A stretch of 64,000 bases of DNA from CAYNVQ01 sp964400735 (GTDB taxonomy: Bacteria; Acidobacteriota; Aminicenantia; Aminicenantales; Aminicenantaceae), in contig CAYNVQ010000010.1 of assembly GCA_964400735.1 (NCBI GenBank), forward strand, positions 62,001 to 126,000. Direction: 5' to 3'. Positions 26,107 to 34,787 of the stretch are shown piece after piece (positions within the stretch are counted from its first letter, which is position 1; each line of letters opens with the position of its first letter). The position numbers and the translations under genes are program-made. Under the pieces are notes generated by a model. The model did not search any database, was not told the DNA's origin, and was given only the letters and a program-made list of their open reading frames with translations.

Positions 26107-26940
26107 ATGAAAAAATCGCATATCTATGGAAGCATTATCGGCCTTCTGCTGATCGCAGGAGCCATTGCTTTCGCCCAACAGGCGACCGCGGATCGGGCAA
26201 CCGTACCCTTCAGCGATCCTTCGAAGCCAGGTCTCGTCGAGGCCTATACCCATAATGGGGCCCTAACCGTCAAGGGATACTCCGGAAAAGAAGTCATCGT
26301 TGAAGCCAAAGTCCGAGAAAGTCGAATCGAAGAAAAAGAAGAAGTGCCCGCGAAAGCCAGGGGAATGCAACGGATCTCTGCCAGCAGAACTGGCCTGGTG
26401 ATCGAAGAAGAAAACAACGAGATGGAAGTGCATGTGACCGCCTATGACAACACGGTCGATCTCATCATCCAGGTCCCGTTTAAAACTTCCCTGAAACTCG
26501 CCAGCCACGAGAATGGGGATATTGTAGTGGAGAATGTGACCGGAGAGATCGAAGCCACCAGCCACGAAGGGGGTGTAACTCTGAAGAAAATCTCAGGCTC
26601 CGCTGTGGTCCATGCTTTCGACGGAAGCATAATGGTCGATTTCGATCAGATGGATCCTGGAAAGCCCATGTCCTTTGCCTCCTATGACGGCGACATCGAC
26701 GTGACATTTCCAGCCGCTTTCAAGGCCAATGTCAAGATGAGAACCCAGGAGGGCGAAATATACAGCGATTTCGAGGTCGATCTCAAGACGGCGCCACAAC
26801 AGCAAGTTCAAGACGAGCGGAAAAAAGGCGGGAAATACAGGATCAGCTTCGGAGAGTTCATCTACGGGGCCGTAAACGGAGGTGGACCTGAATTCCAGTT
26901 CGAAACCTACGACGGGAACATCTTCATCCGGAAAAAATAG
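26107..26940 (+). CDS. Exported DUF4097-like beta-repeat protein, second copy
   Basis: 277 aa. The ATG at 26107 is chosen because GGAGGA stands just before it; an ATG at 26095 would place that site inside the gene. Signal peptide residues 1-22 (LLLIAGAIAFA). Strands match the previous gene: DLIIQVPFKTSLKLASHENGDIVVENVTGEIEATSHEGGV, FASYDGDIDVTFPAAFKANVKMRTQEGEIYSDFEV and the terminal FETYDGNIFIRKK. The pair looks like a divergent tandem duplication. It ends the unit at a terminator. Confidence 0.85.
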   Translation: MKKSHIYGSIIGLLLIAGAIAFAQQATADRATVPFSDPSKPGLVEAYTHNGALTVKGYSGKEVIVEAKVRESRIEEKEEVPAKARGMQRISASRTGLVIEEENNEMEVHVTAYDNTVDLIIQVPFKTSLKLASHENGDIVVENVTGEIEATSHEGGVTLKKISGSAVVHAFDGSIMVDFDQMDPGKPMSFASYDGDIDVTFPAAFKANVKMRTQEGEIYSDFEVDLKTAPQQQVQDERKKGGKYRISFGEFIYGAVNGGGPEFQFETYDGNIFIRKK

Positions 26941-26960
26941 CCGGCACAAAACACGAAGTA

Positions 26961-26994
26961 AAAAGGGCAGGCTGCAAAACCTGCCTTTTTTTTT
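26961..26994 (+). terminator. Rho-independent terminator of the ECF operon
   Basis: GGCAGG (26966-26971) pairs with CCTGCC (26980-26985) across an 8-base loop, flanked by A-rich and T-rich arms, with TTTTTTTTT following. It lies 20 bases after the last stop. Confidence 0.88.
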
Positions 26995-27366
26995 CCGATT
27001 TTTTCATTCCGGGTGCATTAGAAACGAATACCTTTTTCAAATTCATACGACCTTCGGGAACTAACCTCATTTATTCAAGAGTCAAGCCCAACCCACCCCA
27101 CCCATCAAAATAGGCTCGCTCAAAGAGTAAAAAACGAATTTGACCAAAGCCAAAAAATCCAAGGCGTGAAAAAAAGGAAGGATTTTTATTTATATTTTTG
27201 AGGTTATCCCAAAGTGGCGTGAATGACGGATTCCTTTTAAGAACAAGAAAGTGTCTTCGCTTTAGTTCAGATTTTTAGTGATTTAAACGCAGCACCAGAA
27301 TATGTTCTCGGGATAATTGTATTTGTCGGGAGAATCGCAACAAGGCCATCCCTCTTGAGATAAGGG
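26995..27366. other. Intergenic region between convergent genes
   Basis: AT-rich, no gene seen. A short run ATTCAAGAGTCAAG near 27073 resembles ATTCAAGACTCAAG near 19013, with similar C-rich sequence after each. Confidence 0.4.
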
Positions 27367-29754
27367 CTATTCGTATCTTAAACTCCGAACCGGATCGGTC
27401 AGCGCTGCCTTGATGGTTTGGTAGCTGATCGTCACCAGGGCGACCAGTATCATGAGGGCCGCACCGTAAAGGAAAATTCCGATCCCGATTTCTGTCCGGT
27501 AGGCATAGTCTTGAAGCCAACGCTGCATGGTAAAGTAGCCGACTGGAGCCGCGATCAAGAAAGCAAAAAAGATAAGTTTCAAAAAATCGCGGGATAGAAG
27601 CGTCGCGATGTCGACGATGGATGCCCCCAGTAGCTTCCGTATGCCGATCTCCTTGGTTCGTTGCTGGAGAGAAAAGGCCGATAGGCCGAAAAGCCCCAGC
27701 GAAGCGATCAGGACCGTCAGCGCCGTGAAGGTGCCGAATATACGCATCAGGCGCTGCTCCTGTCCGTATTCGCGGGCAAAATTTTCGTCTAGGAAGAAAA
27801 AATCGAACGGATAGCCTGCAAAGAATCGAGACCACGTTTTTTTCACATGGGCTACGACCGATGTTGCCTCGGACGTAAAGAATCGTATGGCGAATAGAGA
27901 ATTTGGCGAACGGATGCCGAACATCATAGGCCCGATTGCCTCCCGCAGGCCGTGTTGATGGTAATCTTCCACAACGCCGATGACCCGTCCATCGGGCTTT
28001 CCCGAACCGGGAGAAGCAAAGCCCTTGCCGATGGCTTCTTGAGGTGACTCCCACCCGACCGCTGTCACAGCCTCCTCGTTGATGATGACCGCCGTGTCCC
28101 TGTCTGTGGCAAAGGAAGGATCGAAGTCGCGCCCTGCTACCAGTTTCAAGCCGAGTGCTTTTATGAAATCAAAATCGACCGGGATGTATTCCAGACTGAT
28201 GCTCTTGTTTTTTGCCCAACCCTCGGGGAATGAAATCTGACCCCGCCATCCGCTGCGGCCGGGAACAGCCCCGGTTGAACTCACGAGCTGGACAGAAGAA
28301 TGCGCGGCTAGCTCGTGCTTGAATGCGTCGACCCGCCGCGCCATTTCCTGGCCCGGGGCCCGCCTGGCATCGAGAACGATCACCTGCTCGGCATCGAATC
28401 CCAGGTCCTGCCTCCGCATGTAGCGGAGCTGGCTCAACATGACAAAGGTCCCGATGATGAGGGCTCCGGAGAGGGCAAACTGGAAGATGACCAGCGCTTT
28501 TCGGAGCCTGACACCCCGCCTTCCGGTCATGAAACGCCCTTTGAGTGACTCGACAGGTCGGAATGCTGAAAGAGAAAGAGCCGGGTATAAACCAGCCAAA
28601 ATTCCGACCCCGAAGACCAGCACGAAAAGCACTCCGGCCATCTGGGGAACAAGCAGGTCGCTCACAGTGAACATCTTTGCCCCCAAGTTGTTGAAATAGG
28701 GGAGGAATACAATGGCCAGACCCAAGGCCAGAACCAGGGCCAGAAGGCACATCACCAACGATTCGGACAAAAACTGCCGGACCAAAGCCCCCTTGGTTGA
28801 CCCCACCACCTTGCGCAGACCAACCTCCTTGGCCCGCTCCACGGACCTGGCCGTGGATAGGTTAACAAAATTGACGCAGGCTATGAACAGCAAAAATGCG
28901 CCCACGAAGATCAGAAGGTAAACATAATCAATGTCGCTTTTCGGGCCCAGCCAATTACCGTTATCCGAGCGGAGGTAGATATCGTTTAAAGGCTCCAGGT
29001 CCAGTTTGTAGGTCGATCCCCACCTTTCCAGATACTCCCCAGCGTATTTTTGCGGGAGGTCGCGGATTTTGGATGCCAAGGCCTGGGCATCGGCGCCTTC
29101 ACGCAACAGAACATAGTTGACGACATTGAGGTCGAGCCAGCCTTGGGTCATCTCTTCATCGAACATCTCTGGATTGATGACGCGCAGGGTCTCGAACGAT
29201 AGGAGTGCGTCGAACCGGATGTGCGAGCGGCGGGGAACGCTGACCACACCTTTAACCGTACAGGGAAGGGAATCCTCTCCCAGGAAAAGGGTTTGGTCGA
29301 GAGCCGGGTCCTGCCCGAAAAGCTTCCGGGCCAGCGTATCCGAAAGGACAAGCGAATAGGGTTCTAAAAGCGCCATATCCGGGTCTCCCTCCACAAACGG
29401 AAAATCGAACAGACGGAAAAATCCGTCATCGGCGTAGAGCATGCTCTCGAAGAAGTGATTATCACCGTGTTCGATGGAGTATGTGGGATAGGTCCGCATG
29501 TAAACGACATCCTCCACCTCGGGATATTCGGCCTCGATTAATCGCCCGTAAGGCCAGCCTACCGAAGCCCCCCCGAGCCTGTAAATACGGGAGCCCTTTT
29601 CATGGAACCGGTCATAAGCCATCTCGTCCTGAACATACAGGCCTATGAGCAGACAGGCGGCCAGCCCAACCGCAAGCCCCCCCAGGTTGATGGCGGCAAA
29701 ACCTTTGTGCCGCCGGACTTGTCGAAACACGATGTGGATATGATTCTGGAGCAT
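27367..29754 (-). CDS. ABC transporter permease, FtsX/MacB type
   Basis: 795 aa; ATG with GGGAGGT upstream. Eight predicted transmembrane helices in the duplicated FtsX layout: one N-terminal (~20-40), a periplasmic MacB_PCD domain (~50-275), four helices (~280-440), a second periplasmic domain and three final helices. The conserved FtsX segments (RSVERAKEVGLRKVVGSTKGALVRQFLSESL and QQRTKEIGIRKLLGASI) are intact. Such permeases work with a cytoplasmic ABC ATPase as mechanotransmitters; none is next to it here. Substrate unknown. Confidence 0.93.
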   Translation of the reverse strand: MLQNHIHIVFRQVRRHKGFAAINLGGLAVGLAACLLIGLYVQDEMAYDRFHEKGSRIYRLGGASVGWPYGRLIEAEYPEVEDVVYMRTYPTYSIEHGDNHFFESMLYADDGFFRLFDFPFVEGDPDMALLEPYSLVLSDTLARKLFGQDPALDQTLFLGEDSLPCTVKGVVSVPRRSHIRFDALLSFETLRVINPEMFDEEMTQGWLDLNVVNYVLLREGADAQALASKIRDLPQKYAGEYLERWGSTYKLDLEPLNDIYLRSDNGNWLGPKSDIDYVYLLIFVGAFLLFIACVNFVNLSTARSVERAKEVGLRKVVGSTKGALVRQFLSESLVMCLLALVLALGLAIVFLPYFNNLGAKMFTVSDLLVPQMAGVLFVLVFGVGILAGLYPALSLSAFRPVESLKGRFMTGRRGVRLRKALVIFQFALSGALIIGTFVMLSQLRYMRRQDLGFDAEQVIVLDARRAPGQEMARRVDAFKHELAAHSSVQLVSSTGAVPGRSGWRGQISFPEGWAKNKSISLEYIPVDFDFIKALGLKLVAGRDFDPSFATDRDTAVIINEEAVTAVGWESPQEAIGKGFASPGSGKPDGRVIGVVEDYHQHGLREAIGPMMFGIRSPNSLFAIRFFTSEATSVVAHVKKTWSRFFAGYPFDFFFLDENFAREYGQEQRLMRIFGTFTALTVLIASLGLFGLSAFSLQQRTKEIGIRKLLGASIVDIATLLSRDFLKLIFFAFLIAAPVGYFTMQRWLQDYAYRTEIGIGIFLYGAALMILVALVTISYQTIKAALTDPVRSLRYE

Positions 29755-29836
29755 GGATACCTCCCTCCTGAAACATCGCTCTTTCAGAGCAGAAATTCTG
29801 AATGACCTACTCTATAATTACGGAAGGAGAGCACAA

Positions 29837-29968
29837 TTGGTTGCCTTCGTTTGGGCAGAAGCTATTTTGATTCTCTTCCATTTAGTGTGGGTAAAATTGA
29901 AGGTAAAAGACATCAGGCAGGCCAGAAGCGAAATCCTGCAGGCCCGACGGAAAATCCCAGCCGATTAG
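29837..29968 (+). CDS. Possible 43-aa small membrane protein
   Basis: A TTG at 29837 follows GGAAGGAG at seven bases and opens a 43-codon frame, with a hydrophobic N-terminal half (VAFVWAEAILILFHLVWV) and a basic C-terminal half (RQARSEILQARRKIPAD). TATAAT lies at 29813-29818 but would put transcription start inside the ribosome-binding site. A bitopic small protein would look like this. Support is only composition and the ribosome-binding site. Confidence 0.3.
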   Translation: MVAFVWAEAILILFHLVWVKLKVKDIRQARSEILQARRKIPAD

Positions 29969-30053
29969 AATCCGGGTCAAAGGAAAAAAGAACAAAATCA
30001 CCCCCCGGTTCGGATACATGGCCGACTGTCAGAAATCAGGGTTCTAAGTCATT

Positions 30054-33000
30054 CTAAGCAGCCGATCTCTGGGGACGGCCGCGTAGAAAATCGATCATCT
30101 TGGGGACAGCCAGAGGAACCACATCCGGCAGCATATGGGGCATCAGGTTGTCCATGACCTTGGGCATCATGTCGGGCATCTGCTCCTGCATATAATCGGG
30201 CATGGGCACCAACTTGGCCACCCGGTCCAGCATGGTGGGCATGACCTTGGGCATCATTTTAGGAAGAAGCCTCGGAAAAAGCACGGGGAAGATCGGTTTC
30301 ATCATGGCGAACATCGCATCGCCGATAAATCCCAGCTTCCCGACGAAACTCATCATGCCTCCCATCCCCAGGGGCATAGCCTTCAGCATTTCGGGCCACA
30401 TACTATCCATCAGGTCGGCAAAGCCTTGCGGGGTCATCAAAGCGATCATGCCCTCGAAAACCGCCCACTGTTTCTGCACTTCCGGGCTGGGATCCTCGAA
30501 CTCCTTTCCCAGACCTTTGCAGGCAAATGTGGCCAGATCCTGTATGTTGACGGGATGATTTTTCTTATCTTTGCTTACACGAAGCTGAAATTCACAGCAT
30601 GGACACAGGGCCAGAACTGTATCGGCCTCGATATCCTGGGCCTCATCCAGGCGCGATTTTCCGATCTCGTGGGCCACTAGAGGTTCTTTGATCAGGGTCA
30701 AAACGCTGCCGCAGCAGTGGCCGTTCTGTTTGTTATGGGCCATTTCTTGGTATTCAATCCCAGGAACGGCCTGAATGACCTCCCGAGGCTCATCGTAAAC
30801 ACCCGAAACCCTCCCGATATGGCAGGAGTCGTGCCAGGTCACCTTCCCCTTCACGGGATGGGTGAACTTGAATTCACCGGAACGGATCTTTTCGGCGATA
30901 ACTTCGCTGTAATGTTTGGTCTTGATGTCGAAATCGATCCCGATCTTTTCTGCCCAGTCCTTGTAGGTGTGCCGCCACATCATATCACAGGCGGGGCAAG
31001 AAGTGATGACCGTATCCGCGCCGGCCGCTTTCACAGCCTTGATATTTTTCTTGATGACCTCGGCGAAGACATCCCATTTTCCGGCCACCAGCATGGGTGT
31101 TCCGCAGCAGTTCTCCACATTCCCCAGATAGGTAAAGTCCACTCCTGCTGAATCAAGAAGGGTGACCGCCGCGGCTCCGATATCGTGTTCGACATAGGAA
31201 GCCGTACACCCGGCAAAATAGACATTTTTGCTTTTAACCTGGGTGCCGTGCTTGGACCAAAGATCCTCGGGGAACCAGGCCGTCCGGTCTTTCCGGTAGC
31301 CGGCCCAGATATTGCCTTCTGCCTGAAGGGCAGAAGACATCATCTCGAATGGAGGGAAGGTCATCTTTTTGTCTTCATCGATCAATTTTCCGCGGAGTTT
31401 CATCCACGAAGGCTCGATGGGCAGGGCAGCAGAGCAGCGCAGGTTGCAGAACTCACAGGTGGTGCACACGATCATGGTGTCCACCATAAACTGGTCCCAT
31501 TTCACTTTTCCCTCCAAATACTGCCGCAGCCAGTACCATTTGCCTCTTGGAGATTGGCTTTCCCACCCCCGGCTGAAGAACTGGTCGCATTCGTCCAGAC
31601 AATAACCGCATTGGGAACAGGAATAGGCATACCAAGCTACATCCGGCGGGATTCCCCGTACAGCTTTATCGAACCGCTCTCCCACCTTGGTGACGACCGT
31701 ATTGCCGAAAGGCCGGATCATCGGTTCGAACACGCTGGCCAGGCTGAGAGCCCGGCCGACTAACTTGCCGCCCATCACTTTATCGGGATTAAGAATCCTG
31801 CGGGGATCTACCTTTTTTTTCAAAATCTTAAGCCTTTTGGTTCTTTCCTTTCCTAGAATATCTTCGATTTTATGGGTGAAATACAGTCCGGTCGAATAGG
31901 GTCTTCCTCCATGCTTCTGGGCGATTTTGACGATGCTCAGCACGAGCCCGAAGACAAAATTATAGGAAAATTTTCTCTGGTCGCTGGGAATGAAGCCCAG
32001 GATGACAGCTTCTGCTTTTCCGTTTTTCCCGTTCTTGATGATGACCCCCTCTTTAACCACAGGCTGATTGATCTTATTCTCGATCTCCTCCATTACATCC
32101 CCCAGCTTGTCCAAAGGCACCACGACTTCCGCTGGCACCAAAGAGGGGCCCAGTCGCTTGACCACCATCAGTTTGAACCTTTGCTCCCACTCGTGGTCGG
32201 CAATCTCCTGTTTGAGGATTTCTCCTTCGCAGGCCTTGACGAGTTCCGAAAGCTGGGGCACGATCTTGTCCCTGTCATTCTCCCGGAAAGCGATCGTGGC
32301 GATATAGGCTGCCGGCAGGATCACTTTACGCTCGACAGGGTGTCCATGGTGGGTGAGCACGGGAGAACGGTTTTTCATTTCGGCCATTCGAGGATTGATA
32401 AAAACAAGTGACCAGATCGGAAGGTCCCGGTCGATAAATTTCTGGAATATATTGGTGAGCTTTTCCGCATCGGGACAGGCAATGGCGGCAACGCCCAGCT
32501 CGGTCAATTTCTGCACTCGGATGGTCATTTGGCTGATCAGGCCTGTCGTTCCCTCTGCATCCGCCACCATCTCGAGATCATTCCCTGAAATCTCCATGAC
32601 TTCACCACTGGGAAGGACGATTCTAGCGCTTTCCACGTTTTCGGAAAACCAACCGTACTCATAAGAGCCAATACCGGCTCCCCCTTGAGCTAGCCAGCCT
32701 CCAGCCGATGAGGAAGGATAACTTGTCGGGTAGAGCCTGACGGTCAATCCCTCAGGCTCTAGTTTCTTATCCAGTTGCTCCCATGTGATCCCGGGCTGAA
32801 TCGTGACGGCTTCGTTCTCGCTATCGATGGAGAGAACATCTTTCATTCGGTAAAAATCCACTACGATTCCCTTTCGGGTAGGAATGATTCCGCCGTATCC
32901 GGAAGAGCCCTTTCCCCGCGGGACCAGAGGAATTTTTTTCTGAGCCGCCCAGCGGACCAACTCCACCAATTCATCCTCATTTTCAGGCTGGACCACTGCA

Positions 33001-33152
33001 TCCGGCACCGTCTTTCCGATCAAAGGCCTGAAGAGGCTGGGTATGGCTGCGATATCATGGCTATAAAGCAGGCGTTCGGTCGGATTGAAATTGGCTCGAG
33101 AGCCGAATCTTTTCTCCAGCCAATCTTTTTCCTTTTTATTCATTCTTGCCAT
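30054..33152 (-). CDS. FAD-linked oxidase / Fe-S (CCG-domain) oxidoreductase with Met/Pro-rich tail
   Basis: 1032 aa from the ATG at 33152, which has GGAAGGAG seven bases upstream; an earlier frame start at 33215 lacks support. N-terminal GlcD-like FAD-binding domain (GKGSSGYGGIIPT...TTGLISQMTIR) and its C-terminal cap, then two 4Fe-4S sites (CSQCGYCLDEC; CTTCEFCNLRC), then two CCG domains (NCCGTPMLVAGK; GHCCGSVL, with CPCCEF). It resembles lactate/glycolate oxidase or heterodisulfide-reductase fusions that feed electrons to the quinone pool or another carrier. The last ~110 residues are unusual: about 21 Met and ~16 Pro in pieces like MMPKVMPTM. No transmembrane prediction is clear. Confidence 0.88.
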   Translation of the reverse strand: MARMNKKEKDWLEKRFGSRANFNPTERLLYSHDIAAIPSLFRPLIGKTVPDAVVQPENEDELVELVRWAAQKKIPLVPRGKGSSGYGGIIPTRKGIVVDFYRMKDVLSIDSENEAVTIQPGITWEQLDKKLEPEGLTVRLYPTSYPSSSAGGWLAQGGAGIGSYEYGWFSENVESARIVLPSGEVMEISGNDLEMVADAEGTTGLISQMTIRVQKLTELGVAAIACPDAEKLTNIFQKFIDRDLPIWSLVFINPRMAEMKNRSPVLTHHGHPVERKVILPAAYIATIAFRENDRDKIVPQLSELVKACEGEILKQEIADHEWEQRFKLMVVKRLGPSLVPAEVVVPLDKLGDVMEEIENKINQPVVKEGVIIKNGKNGKAEAVILGFIPSDQRKFSYNFVFGLVLSIVKIAQKHGGRPYSTGLYFTHKIEDILGKERTKRLKILKKKVDPRRILNPDKVMGGKLVGRALSLASVFEPMIRPFGNTVVTKVGERFDKAVRGIPPDVAWYAYSCSQCGYCLDECDQFFSRGWESQSPRGKWYWLRQYLEGKVKWDQFMVDTMIVCTTCEFCNLRCSAALPIEPSWMKLRGKLIDEDKKMTFPPFEMMSSALQAEGNIWAGYRKDRTAWFPEDLWSKHGTQVKSKNVYFAGCTASYVEHDIGAAAVTLLDSAGVDFTYLGNVENCCGTPMLVAGKWDVFAEVIKKNIKAVKAAGADTVITSCPACDMMWRHTYKDWAEKIGIDFDIKTKHYSEVIAEKIRSGEFKFTHPVKGKVTWHDSCHIGRVSGVYDEPREVIQAVPGIEYQEMAHNKQNGHCCGSVLTLIKEPLVAHEIGKSRLDEAQDIEADTVLALCPCCEFQLRVSKDKKNHPVNIQDLATFACKGLGKEFEDPSPEVQKQWAVFEGMIALMTPQGFADLMDSMWPEMLKAMPLGMGGMMSFVGKLGFIGDAMFAMMKPIFPVLFPRLLPKMMPKVMPTMLDRVAKLVPMPDYMQEQMPDMMPKVMDNLMPHMLPDVVPLAVPKMIDFLRGRPQRSAA

Positions 33153-33576
33153 CACTCTTCTCCTTCCCATCCAACAATTTTCTTTCTGGTACTGAAAGAT
33201 GAGCACAGAAGCCAATTTAAATGCGATTTATATTATATTAGAATATTCTAATAATATCAATATAAGGCGTTCGGCCATTAAAAAATTCATAAACCGTAGG
33301 CAAACTTCCGTCCGATTGATGTTAAAAAAATTGGCCTGTAAAAATTGTTCATTGGTGCTTTCAGCATTTCCAAAACCTCGATGATACATCAGGCTCAATC
33401 TGGACAAAACATTAGGAAGGGATTGAGCGACATCGGAGAATTCCGCTCCAGCCCAACATTGCCCTTCCTTCAACGGTCTTAGAGCTTAACAAGCAGGGGA
33501 CGTTCCACTCGGGGACACCCTATAATTTATTTTTGAAAAAAAGCCACTTCTTTCTGGGCTGTCATTCCTGGTTGTC
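33153..33576. other. Intergenic region containing repeat elements
   Basis: Separates two minus-strand genes. It contains an AT-rich stretch (33220-33350) and the composite repeat at 33362-33551. No gene is supported. Confidence 0.55.
33362..33551. repeat. Composite dispersed repeat: MITE end, GATTGAGCGACATCG block and REPIN half
   Basis: CAGCATTTCCAAAACC (33362-33377) matches the terminus of the 40433-40629 element. It is followed by ATTAGGAAGGGATTGAGCGACATCG (from 33411; shared with loci at 36779 and 48481) and by AGGGGACGTTCCACTCGGGGACACCC (33495-33520) continuing CTATAATTTAT...AAAGCCACTTCT as at 48592-48622. Decayed and partial. Confidence 0.7.
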
Positions 33577-34734
33577 TCAAAAATTTTTATCTCTCAGAGC
33601 CTCTTTTTTTAAGGACGCCTTTTCGATCCTTTCTTTTTGGGGGAATACACCGACACCTGGAAGATCGGGCACTTTGATCGTGCCCCTGGACGTGATTTCG
33701 ATCGGAGGATCGATCAAATCCTCTACGTAATATCTTTTGCTCGCTGAAAGATCATGAGGAAGTGTGAAGTTGGGGAGACTGGCCAAATGGATGTTGTGGG
33801 CCCTCCCTATCCCCGATTCGAGCATTCCTCCGCACCAGACCGGAAGGGATTTTTCCTGGCAAATATCATGTATCTTTCGAGATTCCACGATACCGCCCAC
33901 ACGTCCGGCCTTGATATTTATAATCCGGCAGCTCCCCATTTCGATGGCTTTTCTCGCTGCATCGCTATCCGTTATGCTTTCGTCCAAGCATAAAGGCGTC
34001 TTGAGTTCTTTTTGAAGTCGAGAATGGTCCCACAAATCATACGGTGCGTAGGGTTGCTCTATCATGGCCAGGCTGAAAGCATCCAGTTCTCCGAGATGTC
34101 CGCTATCCTTTGGAGAGTAGGCTCCATTGCCATCTACCTGGAGGGGAATATCTGGAAAATTTTCTCTCACTTTTTTGCAGACAGCTGTGTCCCAACCACG
34201 CTTGATCTTTATCTTGATCCTTCGATAACCCTCTTCAAGAAAAGCGTGTATTCTTTCCAGAAGCTGTTCGACTGAATCCTGGATCCCGATGCTGACCCCC
34301 ACAGGTATCTCCTTGTGGACTCCGCCATAAAGCTTCCACAAGGGGAGCCCTTGCCTCTTGGCTTCGACGTCCCATAAGGCTTGCTCCAATCCGGCCTTAG
34401 CCATAGGATGTCCCTTATAAATCCTCGCCTGCGCATAGAAATCTTGAGGCAGAGCCAGGGATTTTCTAAAAATGAGCGGAATGAAAAAATCCTTTAGCAT
34501 AAGCCAAGCGGTGGAGGTCGTCTCATAGCTGTAAAAGGGCGATTTATCTGCCACCACCTCTCCATACCCGCAAATTCCATCTCCAAACACCTTAATCAGG
34601 ATAAAGGTCCGCCCTTCCTCCCGCCCGAAACTTGTTTCAAAAAAATGGATATAGGGCAGGGCACAAAGAAAAAGCTCGATTCGTTCGATTTTCAACTCCG
34701 TCTTTCCTATTCGCTTTCCTCGATTACTCGTCAA
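33577..34734 (-). CDS. Enolase-superfamily enzyme (o-succinylbenzoate synthase / N-succinylamino acid racemase / epimerase type)
   Basis: 385 aa from a TTG at 34734 (AGGAGGAG lies about 12 bases upstream; an internal TTG is an alternative). Catalytic residues of the muconate-lactonising subgroup are present: KIKIKRGWD (KxK), VDGNGAY (Asp), MIEQP (Glu), LCLDESI (Asp) and INIKAGRVGG (Lys). The C-terminal CGGMLESGIGRAHN is characteristic. Within this subgroup MenC, N-succinylamino acid racemase and dipeptide epimerases cannot be told apart by eye; no other menaquinone gene is near, so the name menC is withheld. It follows two glycosyltransferase genes by 53 bases. Confidence 0.88.
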   Translation of the reverse strand: MTSNRGKRIGKTELKIERIELFLCALPYIHFFETSFGREEGRTFILIKVFGDGICGYGEVVADKSPFYSYETTSTAWLMLKDFFIPLIFRKSLALPQDFYAQARIYKGHPMAKAGLEQALWDVEAKRQGLPLWKLYGGVHKEIPVGVSIGIQDSVEQLLERIHAFLEEGYRRIKIKIKRGWDTAVCKKVRENFPDIPLQVDGNGAYSPKDSGHLGELDAFSLAMIEQPYAPYDLWDHSRLQKELKTPLCLDESITDSDAARKAIEMGSCRIINIKAGRVGGIVESRKIHDICQEKSLPVWCGGMLESGIGRAHNIHLASLPNFTLPHDLSASKRYYVEDLIDPPIEITSRGTIKVPDLPGVGVFPQKERIEKASLKKEALRDKNF

Positions 34735-34787
34735 TCCCCTTTCGTCTCCTCCTCAAAAAACGTCGGCCGATTCAAAACCAAACGGGA

